In this document: in pieces, positions 20,583-30,970 of the stretch
Numbering within the stretch: position 1 is the first letter of the stretch
Layout: the number at the start of each line of letters is the position of its first letter
DNA from: Myxococcales bacterium
GTDB lineage: Bacteria; Myxococcota_A; Polyangia; Haliangiales; Haliangiaceae
Direction of reading: 5' to 3'
NCBI GenBank assembly: GCA_024222395.1
Contig: JAAEPE010000045.1
Coordinates: 1 to 45,300 of the forward strand
Length of the DNA: 45,300 nt
Notes under the pieces: model-generated
The model's database searches: none
What the model saw: the letters and a program-made list of their open reading frames with translations, nothing else
Told to the model about the DNA's origin: nothing
Program-made: the position numbers and the translations under genes

Positions 20583-23188
20583 CGCTCAGCACATTGGCGA
20601 GCGGCTCTTGTGGCCGCCGCCGCCACGTTGCCCTCGTGGCTCTGCCGCAGACGCTGGAAGAGCTGCCTTGAGGATGCTGGGCACAACGTCCCTAGGGCGC
20701 TGATCGCCGCGGACTGAAGCTGCGGGAACGCCGGGTCGGCCGCGCTGCTCTCAAGGGCGCGCACGGCCCGGGGGCCTCCAAGGTCGGCGAGAGAGCGTGA
20801 CAGCGCCGAGGCCAGCTTCCCACTCTTGCGGTCCCCGAGAGCACGCCTTCGGGCTTTGGAAAATCGCTGGATGACTAGCGTGGCTTGGCTCTCGCTGGCG
20901 AGCTCTCCGAGTACTCTGGCAGCATGTAGTCGCAATTCTAGTGGCCGGCCTTCCAAGTTTACCAGCTGCAACGCCAAGTCAAATCGGCCGGCTGAGTCAC
21001 AGCGCAGAAAACCGCCGAAGGCGCTTCGAGCTACCTTCGTGTTGGCATCTTCTAGACTCGCCTTCGTGAGGGCTACGGCGCTTGCGTCATCACAGCGTGT
21101 AGATAGTGCTGCCGCGGCGGAGCGTCTCACTTCTGGCCAGGAATCCTCGCGCAAACGCCTCTCGATCGAGCCTTCCGGCGCGGCGCTGGCTTCTAGCGAA
21201 GAGAGAAGCGCTAGGCGAACGCCTGGATCCTTGTGGCCGAGGCTGCTCAGAAGAACTGCACGAGCCCTGCCTTTGAGCGCTGTGCCTTCTGCGCCGGTGA
21301 CTTTGGCGAGGGAGGTGACTGCACGCCGAAGTAGTGCGATGCCTTCGGCGTCCTCACGATCGCCGAGGAGGTCGATTTGCGAGATGAGGGCATCCGCGTT
21401 CTTGCTTCCACCCAGCAATCCAGCGGCGGTCAGTATGCGATAGCGCTCTTCGTAGCCCAATCCCCGGGCGTTGCTCGCGGCCGATGCCACTTCGGTCGCC
21501 AGTGCTGCGCGCTCCTCGGAGGTTGCGGAGTATTGGGCGGCAGCGAGCCCCATAGCGCGAAATAGGTCGGCTTCCTTTGTGGCGGTGTTTTGGGGAGACA
21601 GGGCCGCGGGTAGGTGCTGCCAGGCATCTGGGCGTTGTGCGAGGGCTTTGATCACAGCGCTTCGAGTCGGTTGATTGCCATTCCCTGTGGCTCCAAGTAG
21701 TGCGAGGGCTGCTTGCGGCTGTGGCATGTCAGCGAGAACGCTGGCGATACGAGAGGTCGCATGGGCCGAGAGACCAGAATCCAGTAGTCCCTGGGTGAGC
21801 GGCGCAATGGAGTTGCCTTGCATCGAGAGCAGGGCTTGGGAGAAGACCGAGTGCTGCACAGGTCTAAGGGCGTCGTCAGCGAGACCGGCCACTACCTCAA
21901 CAGGAGCCTCCGGAATGCTCGCCAAGGCGAGGCGTAGGTTCGTCATTTGTCTGTGCATATCTGGATCGCCAGAACGCTGTGCTTTCGAAATTTCTGAGAG
22001 CAGTGCGTCGCTGGCGCTCGGACCGAGTCTAGCGAGCAGGCGGTTGGTATCAGCGCGGGATTTGCCTTTCGCGATGCGCTTTGCGAGGAGCGTCGCTGCC
22101 CGCTTTGGATCGAGTTCTTCTTCGCTGTAGATTGTGATTTCTGAAATTGCCGTTTGGGCCAGTGCGCGCTGAGGATAGACTTTGTCGAGAACCAGAGTGA
22201 CGCAGGCGCTCGCTACGGGTTTGGGCAGGACTATCCATTGCGGGACTCGTGGGTCCTTTGGGATGTCAATCCAGAAGAGTTCTGAATCGCCGAGGATCAG
22301 TCCAAGCCGTTTTGGACGGTTGAAATCCCGCTGCGCCGAGCCGTGGCCGAGGAAGAGGCGCAGTGCCTTGACGTTGACTTCGCCAAGGCTTGACCGCAGG
22401 GTCACGAACTCGCCGACCCCTACGCCGCCCTTATTCTCCGTCCAGGCTGTGGCGTCGTTGCCGTCGGCCACTGCCGCCGGCGGTACAAGCTCTGCTGCGT
22501 TTGCCGCGGTACCGGAAGAAGAAGCGCCTTGAGCGCGAAACCAAAACGGCCTCGAGCCTTCGGGGATGAACTCAGGTCGTGATTTGCTGGCCACCAGCGT
22601 AGGGCGAGTATCGGCTGCGCCCATTCGCAGCGCTTGGCGGGCAGGCCGGAATCGCCCTGTGGCAAAGTCATAGCGTTCTGCATCGAGATGGGCTGTCTCG
22701 CCGTCGCATCGGGAGACGCCGATTCGACTGGCGTATTTTATGAGTCCGTATTGACCGAGCTCAATCGAGAGTTTGCTGCCCCCATCTGGCCCTTGTGAGC
22801 CGAGCTTGCCGCGCCAGAGAGTCTCTAGCTTGCCCGGGCTCCAAGCTAGAGCGACGGCCTCTGTGAAGCTTCGTCCACCTCTCCGGCCGAGGTTGGAAGT
22901 CGCGAGGATGACAGTCCTGCCTGGCGCCAGGGTGCGGTCGATGTGAATACTGCCCCCAACGACCTTTCCGCTGGCAGCTAGGGGTGTCCACGCGCCGGCC
23001 GATTCATCACCAACAATGTGCACAGTGATGCTGCCATCAACATCGATACGAACCTCGTCCGCCCTGCTGTCCCCGTTGACGTCTGCCCGGGAGGTGACCT
23101 TGGCGGTGGGCCGCTGGCTATGTGCGGGGTGGGCCGCCACGACTTGGAGAGCCATGGCAGCAGCGGACCAGAGAGCATAGCGAAGCAT
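20579..23188 (-). CDS. Exported protein with discoidin-like domain and HEAT-like repeats
   Basis: From the ATG at 23188 the product has 869 residues. It starts with a signal peptide (MLRYALWSAAAMALQVVAAHPAHSQ), with likely cleavage after AHS. A calcium-site-like DVNGDSRADEVRID follows near residue 40, of the FG-GAP or dockerin style. The middle (about 225-360) contains VADGNDATAWTENKG and a beta-rich stretch ending AQTAISEITIYSE. That is the outline of an F5/8-type C (discoidin) or related galactose-binding fold. The C-terminal half is made of HEAT-like alpha repeats (for example HKDPGVRLALLSSLE, DSWPEVRRSAAAALS). A longer start at 23236 would overlap queA and precede the signal peptide, so it is less likely. 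Periplasmic or surface location is inferred; function is unknown. It is divergent from queA by 46 bp. Confidence 0.82.
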   Translation of the reverse strand: MLRYALWSAAAMALQVVAAHPAHSQRPTAKVTSRADVNGDSRADEVRIDVDGSITVHIVGDESAGAWTPLAASGKVVGGSIHIDRTLAPGRTVILATSNLGRRGGRSFTEAVALAWSPGKLETLWRGKLGSQGPDGGSKLSIELGQYGLIKYASRIGVSRCDGETAHLDAERYDFATGRFRPARQALRMGAADTRPTLVASKSRPEFIPEGSRPFWFRAQGASSSGTAANAAELVPPAAVADGNDATAWTENKGGVGVGEFVTLRSSLGEVNVKALRLFLGHGSAQRDFNRPKRLGLILGDSELFWIDIPKDPRVPQWIVLPKPVASACVTLVLDKVYPQRALAQTAISEITIYSEEELDPKRAATLLAKRIAKGKSRADTNRLLARLGPSASDALLSEISKAQRSGDPDMHRQMTNLRLALASIPEAPVEVVAGLADDALRPVQHSVFSQALLSMQGNSIAPLTQGLLDSGLSAHATSRIASVLADMPQPQAALALLGATGNGNQPTRSAVIKALAQRPDAWQHLPAALSPQNTATKEADLFRAMGLAAAQYSATSEERAALATEVASAASNARGLGYEERYRILTAAGLLGGSKNADALISQIDLLGDREDAEGIALLRRAVTSLAKVTGAEGTALKGRARAVLLSSLGHKDPGVRLALLSSLEASAAPEGSIERRLREDSWPEVRRSAAAALSTRCDDASAVALTKASLEDANTKVARSAFGGFLRCDSAGRFDLALQLVNLEGRPLELRLHAARVLGELASESQATLVIQRFSKARRRALGDRKSGKLASALSRSLADLGGPRAVRALESSAADPAFPQLQSAAISALGTLCPASSRQLFQRLRQSHEGNVAAAATRAARQCAER

Positions 23189-23197
23189 GGCCCGCAC

Positions 23198-23226
23198 TTT
23201 ACCCCGCACAGTCAAGCGGGCATAGT
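23198..23226 (+). promoter_or_regulatory. Candidate queA promoter, possibly leaderless
   Basis: TTTACC (23198-23203) and CATAGT (23221-23226) are 17 bp apart. The queA ATG lies 8 bases after the -10-like box, with no ribosome site between, as in leaderless transcripts. The -35-like box overlaps sequence just upstream of the divergent HEAT-repeat gene. This is an eye-based match only. Confidence 0.4.
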
Positions 23227-23234
23227 GCCGCCCC

Positions 23235-24290
23235 ATGCGCCGTACCTCTGACTACGACTTCGACTTGCCTTCTGCGTCCATAGCGCAGTCGCCCGCCGAG
23301 CGTCGTGATGCATCTCGTCTCTTGCATCTTGAGCCAGGTGGTGCCGTTGTGGACCGGCAATTCGCAGAATTCGTCGATTTGCTTCCCGAAGACGCCGTCT
23401 TGCTTGTGAACGACACTAAGGTCATTCGAGCGCGCTTGCGGACACAGAAGGAGAGTGGTGGCGCCGTCGAACTCTTGCTACTCGAACCCACTGCAGAAGC
23501 AAGACGATGGCGGTGTCTGGCAAAGGCATCCAAGCCGATACGCGACGGCTGCCCGCTCCTCGTGGTTGGTACGGAGATTCAGTGCAAGGCTATCGGCGGG
23601 AGGTCCGGTGACGGCAGCATCATTGTAGAGTTTTCCTGCGAAGTGTTCTCATTGCTCGAAGAACATGGGGAATTGCCACTGCCTCCCTATATTAGGCGTC
23701 AAGCCGGGGACACTGCCTCCGATCGCGAGCGCTATCAGACTGTTTTTGCAAGAGAACAGGGGGCTGTGGCTGCCCCCACCGCGGGCCTTCACTTCAGCGA
23801 TGAGATTCTCGAAGCAATCGATGCGCGGGGCATCACACGAACAAACATTACGCTGCACGTCGGTCTTGGGACCTTTGCTCCTGTCCGAGCCACGAGCCTC
23901 GAAGACATCGAATTGCATGAAGAGCGTTACAACATCTCGCCAGCCTGCGCAGAGCTTGTGCAGAGTGGCAGACCCGTGATTGCGGTGGGGACAACCGTCG
24001 TTCGCGCGCTTGAGAGTGCTGCGACTGGGCACAAGTCCATTCGCAGTGGGGCTGGACGTACGTCAATCTTCATCTCACCGGGCTACCAATTTCAGATAGT
24101 CGACCAGCTGCTCACGAACTTCCACTTGCCAAAGTCCACGTTGCTCATGCTAGTGAGCGCCTTTGCCGGTCATGCACGTGTAATGGAAGCGTACGCCCAC
24201 GCGGTCGCCTCGGGATATCGCTTCTATAGCTATGGCGACGTGATGCTGGTGTCGCCGAGTTTCCCAAGCCTTACCAAGGAAGACGAGTAG
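23235..24290 (+). CDS. queA: tRNA preQ1(34) S-adenosylmethionine ribosyltransferase-isomerase
   Basis: QueA transfers and isomerises the ribosyl part of S-adenosylmethionine onto preQ1 in the tRNA anticodon, making epoxyqueuosine. The 351-residue length matches the family. Hallmarks are the N-terminal YDFDLPSASIAQSPAERRD, the LLVNDTKVIRARL segment, LPLPPYIRR, the GAVAAPTAGLHF motif, the HVGLGTFAPV motif and the C-terminal NFHLPKSTLLMLVSAFAG. The gene starts with ATG 46 bp from the divergent HEAT gene. It is followed directly by tgt, whose ATG begins at the base after its stop, so the two queuosine genes are surely co-transcribed. Confidence 0.97.
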   Translation: MRRTSDYDFDLPSASIAQSPAERRDASRLLHLEPGGAVVDRQFAEFVDLLPEDAVLLVNDTKVIRARLRTQKESGGAVELLLLEPTAEARRWRCLAKASKPIRDGCPLLVVGTEIQCKAIGGRSGDGSIIVEFSCEVFSLLEEHGELPLPPYIRRQAGDTASDRERYQTVFAREQGAVAAPTAGLHFSDEILEAIDARGITRTNITLHVGLGTFAPVRATSLEDIELHEERYNISPACAELVQSGRPVIAVGTTVVRALESAATGHKSIRSGAGRTSIFISPGYQFQIVDQLLTNFHLPKSTLLMLVSAFAGHARVMEAYAHAVASGYRFYSYGDVMLVSPSFPSLTKEDE

Positions 24291-25430
<1,140 letters not shown>

Positions 25431-25529
25431 CCTCGCTGGGCCTGAGTGCTAAGTCGACCCGTCTTTTCGCGTTATTAGCTGGTTTCCAAACCGGCACACG
25501 CACAGCTCACTAGTTAAAGAGGATTCCAA

Positions 25530-25832
25530 ATGGGTGCCGCAAGTCCAATGATCATGATGCTCCTGATGTTCGGGGTGTTTTACTTCATCCTGATTCGTCC
25601 ACAGGCCAAGAAGCAGAAGGAGCATCAAGCCATGCTCGCTGCCCTCGGCAAAGGCGACCAAATCGTGACTCGCGGTGGCATCATCGGAAAGATATCTGGC
25701 GTCAAACACAACGTGCTTGTCATTGAGGTGCAGGAGAAAGTTCGCATTCGCGTCCTTCGAAGCCACGTCGACGGCAAGTACGATCCGAATGCTGGAAAGG
25801 ACAGCAAAGACGAGAAAGACAAAGCTGCTTAG
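25530..25832 (+). CDS. yajC: Sec translocon accessory protein YajC
   Basis: This small 100-residue inner-membrane protein has one N-terminal helix (MIMMLLMFGVFYFILIRP). The family signature RPQAKKQKEHQAML follows, with a conserved short cytoplasmic domain (LGKGDQIVTRGGIIGKI). YajC associates with SecDF and the SecYEG channel. AAAGAGG is placed 9 bases before the ATG. The C-terminus is a lysine- and aspartate-rich tail. The order tgt-yajC-secD-secF is the classical one. Confidence 0.96.
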   Translation: MGAASPMIMMLLMFGVFYFILIRPQAKKQKEHQAMLAALGKGDQIVTRGGIIGKISGVKHNVLVIEVQEKVRIRVLRSHVDGKYDPNAGKDSKDEKDKAA

Positions 25833-25905
25833 CAGCCCACTTCTTCTTCTACCGCAAATCCCCCCTACGCAAGAACGCATCACTTCGAACGCTCTGGATT
25901 AGTTC

Positions 25906-27834
25906 ATGGAACGCAAAGTCAAATGGCGCACGTTCTGGCTGGTGGCCCTAATCGGTCTTTCAGTCATGACACTCGTGCCCTCCTTCGTCGCTCGCGACCA
26001 GCTGCCAAGCTGGTTTAGTGGGCTTTTCAATTCGCGCATTAACTATGGGCTCGACCTGCAGGGCGGCCTACACATTGTCTACAGTATCGACTTAGACAAG
26101 GCCGTTGATGACAAAGCCTCCGAACTCAAGCGCGACGTGGAAGCGCAGCTTGAGGAACTCGGCATCAAGGGCAGGGTTAGTACGCCCGCAGCACCGGTTG
26201 GTGCGGTTAGTGTCATTCTTGACGATGCAAAGGACGTGGAGCAGATTCGCAGCCGTGTGGCGCGGGACTACGACGAAATCGTCGCGATGCGCGATTGCTC
26301 CGACGGTCCCGTGAAGGCTCAGAGCGTCTGCTTCCGGGTGTCGTCAGACTACGCTGAGGGCATCAAGTCTTCAGCTCTCGAGCAGGCAATCCAAACGGTT
26401 CGCGAGCGCATCAACGAGCGAGGCGTTGCGGACCCATCGGTTATTGCCAAGGGCGACCAGATTATCGTCGAGCTTCCCGGCTTGGACGAAGAAGAAATCG
26501 GCCGTGTCAAAGACCTAATCGAGCGCACTGCAAAGCTTGAGTTCAAGATCGTCGACGAAGCCGAGGTGAACGGGAAAGTTCGCAACGACTTCATGAAGAG
26601 GGTTTACGGATTCGCCAAGACTGATCAAGAGGCTCTTGATTTGGAAATCACTGTGGACATCGATCAGTGGCCCCACGATGACTCAGGGCGAAGGTATGAC
26701 GACTACTACTTGCGAGCCGAGGACAAACCACGGATGTTTCTTAAGCACGCCGAGGCTGATGAGATGGGTTGCCCGGATGATGACGAAGATAGGGATCCCA
26801 AAGGCCGTCGCTGCTACGTGACCGGTCGCCAAGTCCTCTTGGGATATCTCGAAGGCCTCGCCGCCCGGAACCCGGAACTCGGCTTGGATGACGACCACAC
26901 CTACGGCTACGAGCTGGTTAAGCCCAGTAGTGCTAAGAACGATCCGTACTGGCGCTCCTACTACCTCTACCGAACGGTCGAGCTAGCTGGTTCTGCGGTT
27001 CAGAACTCCTACGTCTACTGGAACCCCACCAGCAACAAACCTGAGGTCCTCATCGAGTTCAATCGATGGGGAGGACGTCGCTTCGGTGAGCTGACGGGCA
27101 AGAGTGTTGGTCGCAAGATGGCCATCATCCTCGACGACAAGATCAGCTCGGCTCCGACGATTCAAGCTCGTATCGCCGGTGGTAGTTCTTCCATCTCTAT
27201 GGCCGGCAACAATCCGCAGCAGATGCAGAAAGAAGCTCAAGACCTCGTAAATGTCTTGCGCACCGGTTCACTGCCAGCGCCTCTTCGCGCCGACTCAGAG
27301 TCTAAGGTTGGTCCGCTCCTGGGCGCGGATGCCGTGAATAAGGCGAAGTTCGCTTTCATCCTCGGTTCTCTCCTCGTGGTCTTCATCATGGTTGGCTACT
27401 ACCGAACCTGCGGTGTGATTTCGATTGTTGCGCTGGCGCTCAATATTCTCTTCATGATGGCCATTCTGGCGACGTTTGGAGCAACGCTTACGCTGCCCGG
27501 TATCGCCGCTCTGGTTCTCACCGTTGGTATGGCGGTGGATGCGAACATCATTATCTACGAGCGCATTCGCGAAGAATTGCGATCCGGAAAGTCCGTCAAA
27601 GGAGCTGTCGATGCCGGCTTCGGTCGCGGTTTCGCAGCCATCCTCGACGGCCAGCTCACCACGGGTATCGCCGGATACGTCCTCTACCAATTTGGTTCGG
27701 GCCCAATTCGCGGCTTTGCAGTCATGCTCATGATTGGCATCGTTTGCACACTCTTTAGTGCAACTTGGGTGACCCGTCTCTTCTTCGAACACTACGTAGG
27801 CAAGGGCCGCAAGGCGCCGACGATTTCCCTCTAA
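25906..27834 (+). CDS. secD: Protein translocase subunit SecD
   Basis: The 642-residue membrane protein works with SecF to pull exported proteins across the membrane using the proton gradient. It has an N-terminal helix (about 9-28), a large periplasmic P1 region beginning YGLDLQGGLHIVY, and five C-terminal helices (VVFIMVGYYRTCGV onward). VGMAVDANIIIYERIREE is the conserved core motif. Within P1, about residues 255-345, there is an acidic segment with two cysteines flanking DDDEDRDPKGRR. This looks like a lineage-specific insertion and could form a disulfide. The gene lies 73 bp after yajC and 18 bp before secF. I saw no strong ribosome site in front of the ATG. Confidence 0.97.
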   Translation: MERKVKWRTFWLVALIGLSVMTLVPSFVARDQLPSWFSGLFNSRINYGLDLQGGLHIVYSIDLDKAVDDKASELKRDVEAQLEELGIKGRVSTPAAPVGAVSVILDDAKDVEQIRSRVARDYDEIVAMRDCSDGPVKAQSVCFRVSSDYAEGIKSSALEQAIQTVRERINERGVADPSVIAKGDQIIVELPGLDEEEIGRVKDLIERTAKLEFKIVDEAEVNGKVRNDFMKRVYGFAKTDQEALDLEITVDIDQWPHDDSGRRYDDYYLRAEDKPRMFLKHAEADEMGCPDDDEDRDPKGRRCYVTGRQVLLGYLEGLAARNPELGLDDDHTYGYELVKPSSAKNDPYWRSYYLYRTVELAGSAVQNSYVYWNPTSNKPEVLIEFNRWGGRRFGELTGKSVGRKMAIILDDKISSAPTIQARIAGGSSSISMAGNNPQQMQKEAQDLVNVLRTGSLPAPLRADSESKVGPLLGADAVNKAKFAFILGSLLVVFIMVGYYRTCGVISIVALALNILFMMAILATFGATLTLPGIAALVLTVGMAVDANIIIYERIREELRSGKSVKGAVDAGFGRGFAAILDGQLTTGIAGYVLYQFGSGPIRGFAVMLMIGIVCTLFSATWVTRLFFEHYVGKGRKAPTISL

Positions 27835-27852
27835 GGCACCGCGAGAATCACC

Positions 27853-29106
27853 ATGTCAGAAACGCACAAACCGTTCCGCGAGATTATCAAGCCCAATAGC
27901 AACTTCGAGTTCATCGAGAAGAGGCGAACCTGGGGGTTCATCTCGTTCGTGCTCGTAATTGGCTGCATAGCCATGCTCTTTGTCAACAAGTCGACTCGGG
28001 GCGACTACCTAAACTGGACCATCGACTTCAAAGGTGGCACCGAACTCATCTTCGCGTTTGAGGATAAGGAAGGCAGCCCACTTCCCGTTGGTGCAGGCAC
28101 CATTCGCGGCGCTCTCAACGATGCCGGCAAGAGTGGCTTTGCCGTCTCGAACTTTGCATGGATGACCAAAGGCCCAGACGGCAAACCTGTCGAGGCTTCG
28201 GGCATGATGGTTCGTACACCTGAGTTCGGTGCAGTGAAGAAACAGGAAGGCCTGAAGATCGCCGCCGACTTCGTGACTACGTTCGCGAGCCCCGGTGTCC
28301 TCAAGGCAACGTGGTCCGGAGACCGGATGTTCGTCCGCGCCTCGGGCCCGATTGATTGGACAGCGGCTCAGGAGTTCTTCAAGAAGCACAACAAGAACCT
28401 TCGTGAGTGGACTCCTGAGCACGTCGAGGCATTCTCCGTCCCCGCAGAGGGCACCGAAGAGTACAGCCTACAGTTCTCCGTAGCTGGACTCGATGCCCAG
28501 TACCAAGATCTCCTATCCAAGACGCTAGGTGCTGGTGCGGTGGTCAAGATTCAGAACGTCTATGGAGTTGGAGCCCGTGCTGGCGAGAAGCTACGCAATG
28601 ATGGCATCAAGTCGCTCTTCTACGTCATGGCGCTCATCATGCTGTATTTGGCGTTCCGCTTTGACGTTCGCTACGCACCAGGCGCAGTTGTAGCTCTGGT
28701 ACACGACGCTATTCTCGTGATCGGAGTCTTTGCCATTACTTGGCAGGAGGTGTCGCTGACAACGGTGGCAGCCTTGCTCACGGTCATAGGCTACTCGGTG
28801 AACGACTCAGTCGTCATCTTTGACCGTATTCGTGAAAACGTGGTGCGTCTCAAGGACAAGAAGTTCGGTCGCGTTATCAACATCTCGCTCAATGAGACGA
28901 TGGCGCGGACACTCCTTACATCGATCACTCTCTTCGTCGTCACGCTCATGATGAACCTCTTGGGCACGGGCCTGGTTCGCAACTTCGCTTTCGCCATGAA
29001 TATTGGTGTCGTCGTTGGTGTGTACTCGTCGATCTTCGTGGCTTCGCCCGTGGCTCTGGCGATCCATCTCAAGTGGTTCTCCGGACCCGTTGTAGCGAAG
29101 AAGTAG
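27853..29106 (+). CDS. secF: Protein translocase subunit SecF
   Basis: At 417 residues this is longer than E. coli SecF (about 320), because the periplasmic P1 domain between helices 1 and 2 is expanded (about residues 55-255). It starts with a cytoplasmic segment and a helix (TWGFISFVLVIGCIAMLFV), then WTIDFKGGTELIFAF, the SecF counterpart of the SecD GG motif. The C-terminal helices include VIGYSVNDSVVIFDRIREN and the NETMARTLLTS motif. It partners with SecD encoded just upstream. A terminator follows 41 bp after its stop. Confidence 0.97.
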   Translation: MSETHKPFREIIKPNSNFEFIEKRRTWGFISFVLVIGCIAMLFVNKSTRGDYLNWTIDFKGGTELIFAFEDKEGSPLPVGAGTIRGALNDAGKSGFAVSNFAWMTKGPDGKPVEASGMMVRTPEFGAVKKQEGLKIAADFVTTFASPGVLKATWSGDRMFVRASGPIDWTAAQEFFKKHNKNLREWTPEHVEAFSVPAEGTEEYSLQFSVAGLDAQYQDLLSKTLGAGAVVKIQNVYGVGARAGEKLRNDGIKSLFYVMALIMLYLAFRFDVRYAPGAVVALVHDAILVIGVFAITWQEVSLTTVAALLTVIGYSVNDSVVIFDRIRENVVRLKDKKFGRVINISLNETMARTLLTSITLFVVTLMMNLLGTGLVRNFAFAMNIGVVVGVYSSIFVASPVALAIHLKWFSGPVVAKK

Positions 29107-29147
29107 TACCGAGACGATCGCGGGATCGACAAAGAAAGCGCTTCCAA

Positions 29148-29182
29148 GACGCCGCATGACGCGAGTTATGCTGCGTCTTTTT
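29148..29182 (+). terminator. Rho-independent terminator after secF
   Basis: GACGC-C-GCAT pairs with ATGC-T-GCGTC (29148-29177) around a 10-base loop, followed by five T (29178-29182). It ends the queA-tgt-yajC-secD-secF transcript and separates it from recJ. Confidence 0.8.
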
Positions 29183-29203
29183 GTCAGAGGCCTTCTATAG
29201 TCT

Positions 29204-30943
29204 TTGATAGTGACCAGTGATTGCAGCATTCGAGTTCACGACGCCGGCCTGGTTGATGAGCTAACCGCCGAACTCGGCGTTCACAGAGTCACAGCCCGCT
29301 GTCTCCTCGCAAGAGGTGTGCAAGCGGGGCCGATAGCCAAGGCATTCTTGGAGCCGAGGCTCTCGGGGCTTCGCCCACCGGTAGGGCTCGCCGGTCTCGA
29401 CGATGCTCTGCCTCGGCTCCTGGAGGCGGCACAGAGTGGCGAGCGCGTCGGGGTTTTCGGTGACTACGATGTCGATGGAGTGACTACGGCAACGCTGCTT
29501 ACCGAGGCTCTCGAGGCATTCGGCATGCAGGTCATAACAAAGGTGGCCAGCCGCAAGGCCGGCTATGGCTTCACCGACGAGGCCGCACAGAGCTTCGTCG
29601 ATGCGGGCTGCACTCTCATCATTATCGGCGACTGCGGGACATCAGACATAAGTGCCATCGCGCTCGCCCGCGACCAGGCCGTGCCCGCCATTATCATCGA
29701 CCACCACACTGTCCCATCCGCCGATAGCCCGCACCCAGCGTTGGCTTTGATCAATCCCTTCCGCACAGACTCCGAGTTCCCGTTCCAGGGCATGGCATCC
29801 GTTGGGCTGGCGTTTTATGTGATGGGAGCTTTGCGAACTGCACTCAAGGGCGCGGGGCACTTCAGCACGAAGCGGCCAGAGCCCAACGTCACTAGTTGGC
29901 TCGATCTCGTTGCTATGGGCACCGTCGCCGACCTCGTTCCCCTCTCCGAGGAAAATCGCATCATGACGACGGAGGGGTTGCGGCACCTCAATCTCCGAGG
30001 ACGGCCGGGCGTCGATGCACTGCTCGAGGTCGCTGGGGTGCCGCGATCGGAGCCGATTACCGAGCGGACGATTGGTTGGAAATTGGGGCCTCGGCTCAAT
30101 GCCCCCGGGCGGCTCGGCGATGCTCAGGCTGCCCTCGACGTCTTGCGCGCACCTGATCGTTACACGGCGCAAGCGGCTGCCCGCCTAATCGAGACGATCA
30201 ACAATGATCGGAGGGCTTGCCAGGACAAGGTCTTTGCAGAAGCGATGAAGCTCCTAGAGTCGGATAGTCCTTCAGGGAAGTCCGCCATCGTCATCGCTGG
30301 CGAGGGCTGGGCCCACGGCGTCATGGGCATTATCGCCTCGCGTCTCGTCGATCACTATCGGATGCCAGCAGTTGTAATTGCCATCGATGCGGAGTCCGGA
30401 GAAGCTCGCGGCTCTGCCCGCAGCTTTGGTGGCGTCAATCTCTACGATGCGTTGGAAGCAAGTAGTGAGAACCTACTCCGCTTCGGTGGGCACGCTGCTG
30501 CGGCCGGCCTCAGTCTATTGCCGGAGCACGTAGGCAGCTTTCGCGAGCTCTTTCTAGAGGCGGTCAAAACACAAGGGCCAGAGACAGTGGTGGCTTATGA
30601 GTGCGACGCGGAGGTTGGAGCCGACGAACTAAGCGAGCATTTGGCAAACGAGCTGCAAACTCTTGCCCCGTTCGGAAAGGGCAACGCGGAGCCACTTCTG
30701 ATGAGCCGCAACGTCGAGGTTACGGACTCTCGCCGTGTCGGAGATGGTTCTCATCTGAAGCTCACACTTCGCGACGGACAGGGACGAGAGCTATCTGCAA
30801 TCGCCTTTGGCTTGGGCGAGAAGGATCCAGGGGCCGGCAACCGAATCGATTTGGCCTATATGCCGGCAATTACCCGGTGGGCGGGCAGAAAGCGTCTCGA
30901 GCTTTCGGTCAAGGGACTCTGGCCATCCCAGGGCGCGCGCTAG
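29204..30943 (+). CDS. recJ: Single-stranded-DNA-specific exonuclease RecJ
   Basis: RecJ degrades single-stranded DNA 5' to 3' in recombination and mismatch repair. The DHH motifs are clear: FGDYDVDGVTTATLL, GDCGTSD, the DHHTVPS triad and DLVAMGTVADLVPL. The DHHA1 domain has GEGWAHGVMGIIASR and FGGHAAAAGLSL, followed by the C-terminal OB-fold region. The TTG at 29204 gives 579 residues. A GTG at 29210 gives 577 and lies 8 bases after TATAGT (29196-29201), which would suit a leaderless start; I cannot decide between them. It follows the secF terminator and ends 27 bp before repeat copy C. Confidence 0.95.
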   Translation: MIVTSDCSIRVHDAGLVDELTAELGVHRVTARCLLARGVQAGPIAKAFLEPRLSGLRPPVGLAGLDDALPRLLEAAQSGERVGVFGDYDVDGVTTATLLTEALEAFGMQVITKVASRKAGYGFTDEAAQSFVDAGCTLIIIGDCGTSDISAIALARDQAVPAIIIDHHTVPSADSPHPALALINPFRTDSEFPFQGMASVGLAFYVMGALRTALKGAGHFSTKRPEPNVTSWLDLVAMGTVADLVPLSEENRIMTTEGLRHLNLRGRPGVDALLEVAGVPRSEPITERTIGWKLGPRLNAPGRLGDAQAALDVLRAPDRYTAQAAARLIETINNDRRACQDKVFAEAMKLLESDSPSGKSAIVIAGEGWAHGVMGIIASRLVDHYRMPAVVIAIDAESGEARGSARSFGGVNLYDALEASSENLLRFGGHAAAAGLSLLPEHVGSFRELFLEAVKTQGPETVVAYECDAEVGADELSEHLANELQTLAPFGKGNAEPLLMSRNVEVTDSRRVGDGSHLKLTLRDGQGRELSAIAFGLGEKDPGAGNRIDLAYMPAITRWAGRKRLELSVKGLWPSQGAR

Positions 30944-30970
30944 CTGCGATCGAAACAGGAGCCTTAGGGG

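Noticed and set aside
25479..25494. CTGGTTTCCAAACCGG palindrome after tgt as a terminator
   Set aside because: The loop would be only 2-4 bases and no T-run follows; the next genes belong to the same conserved cluster.
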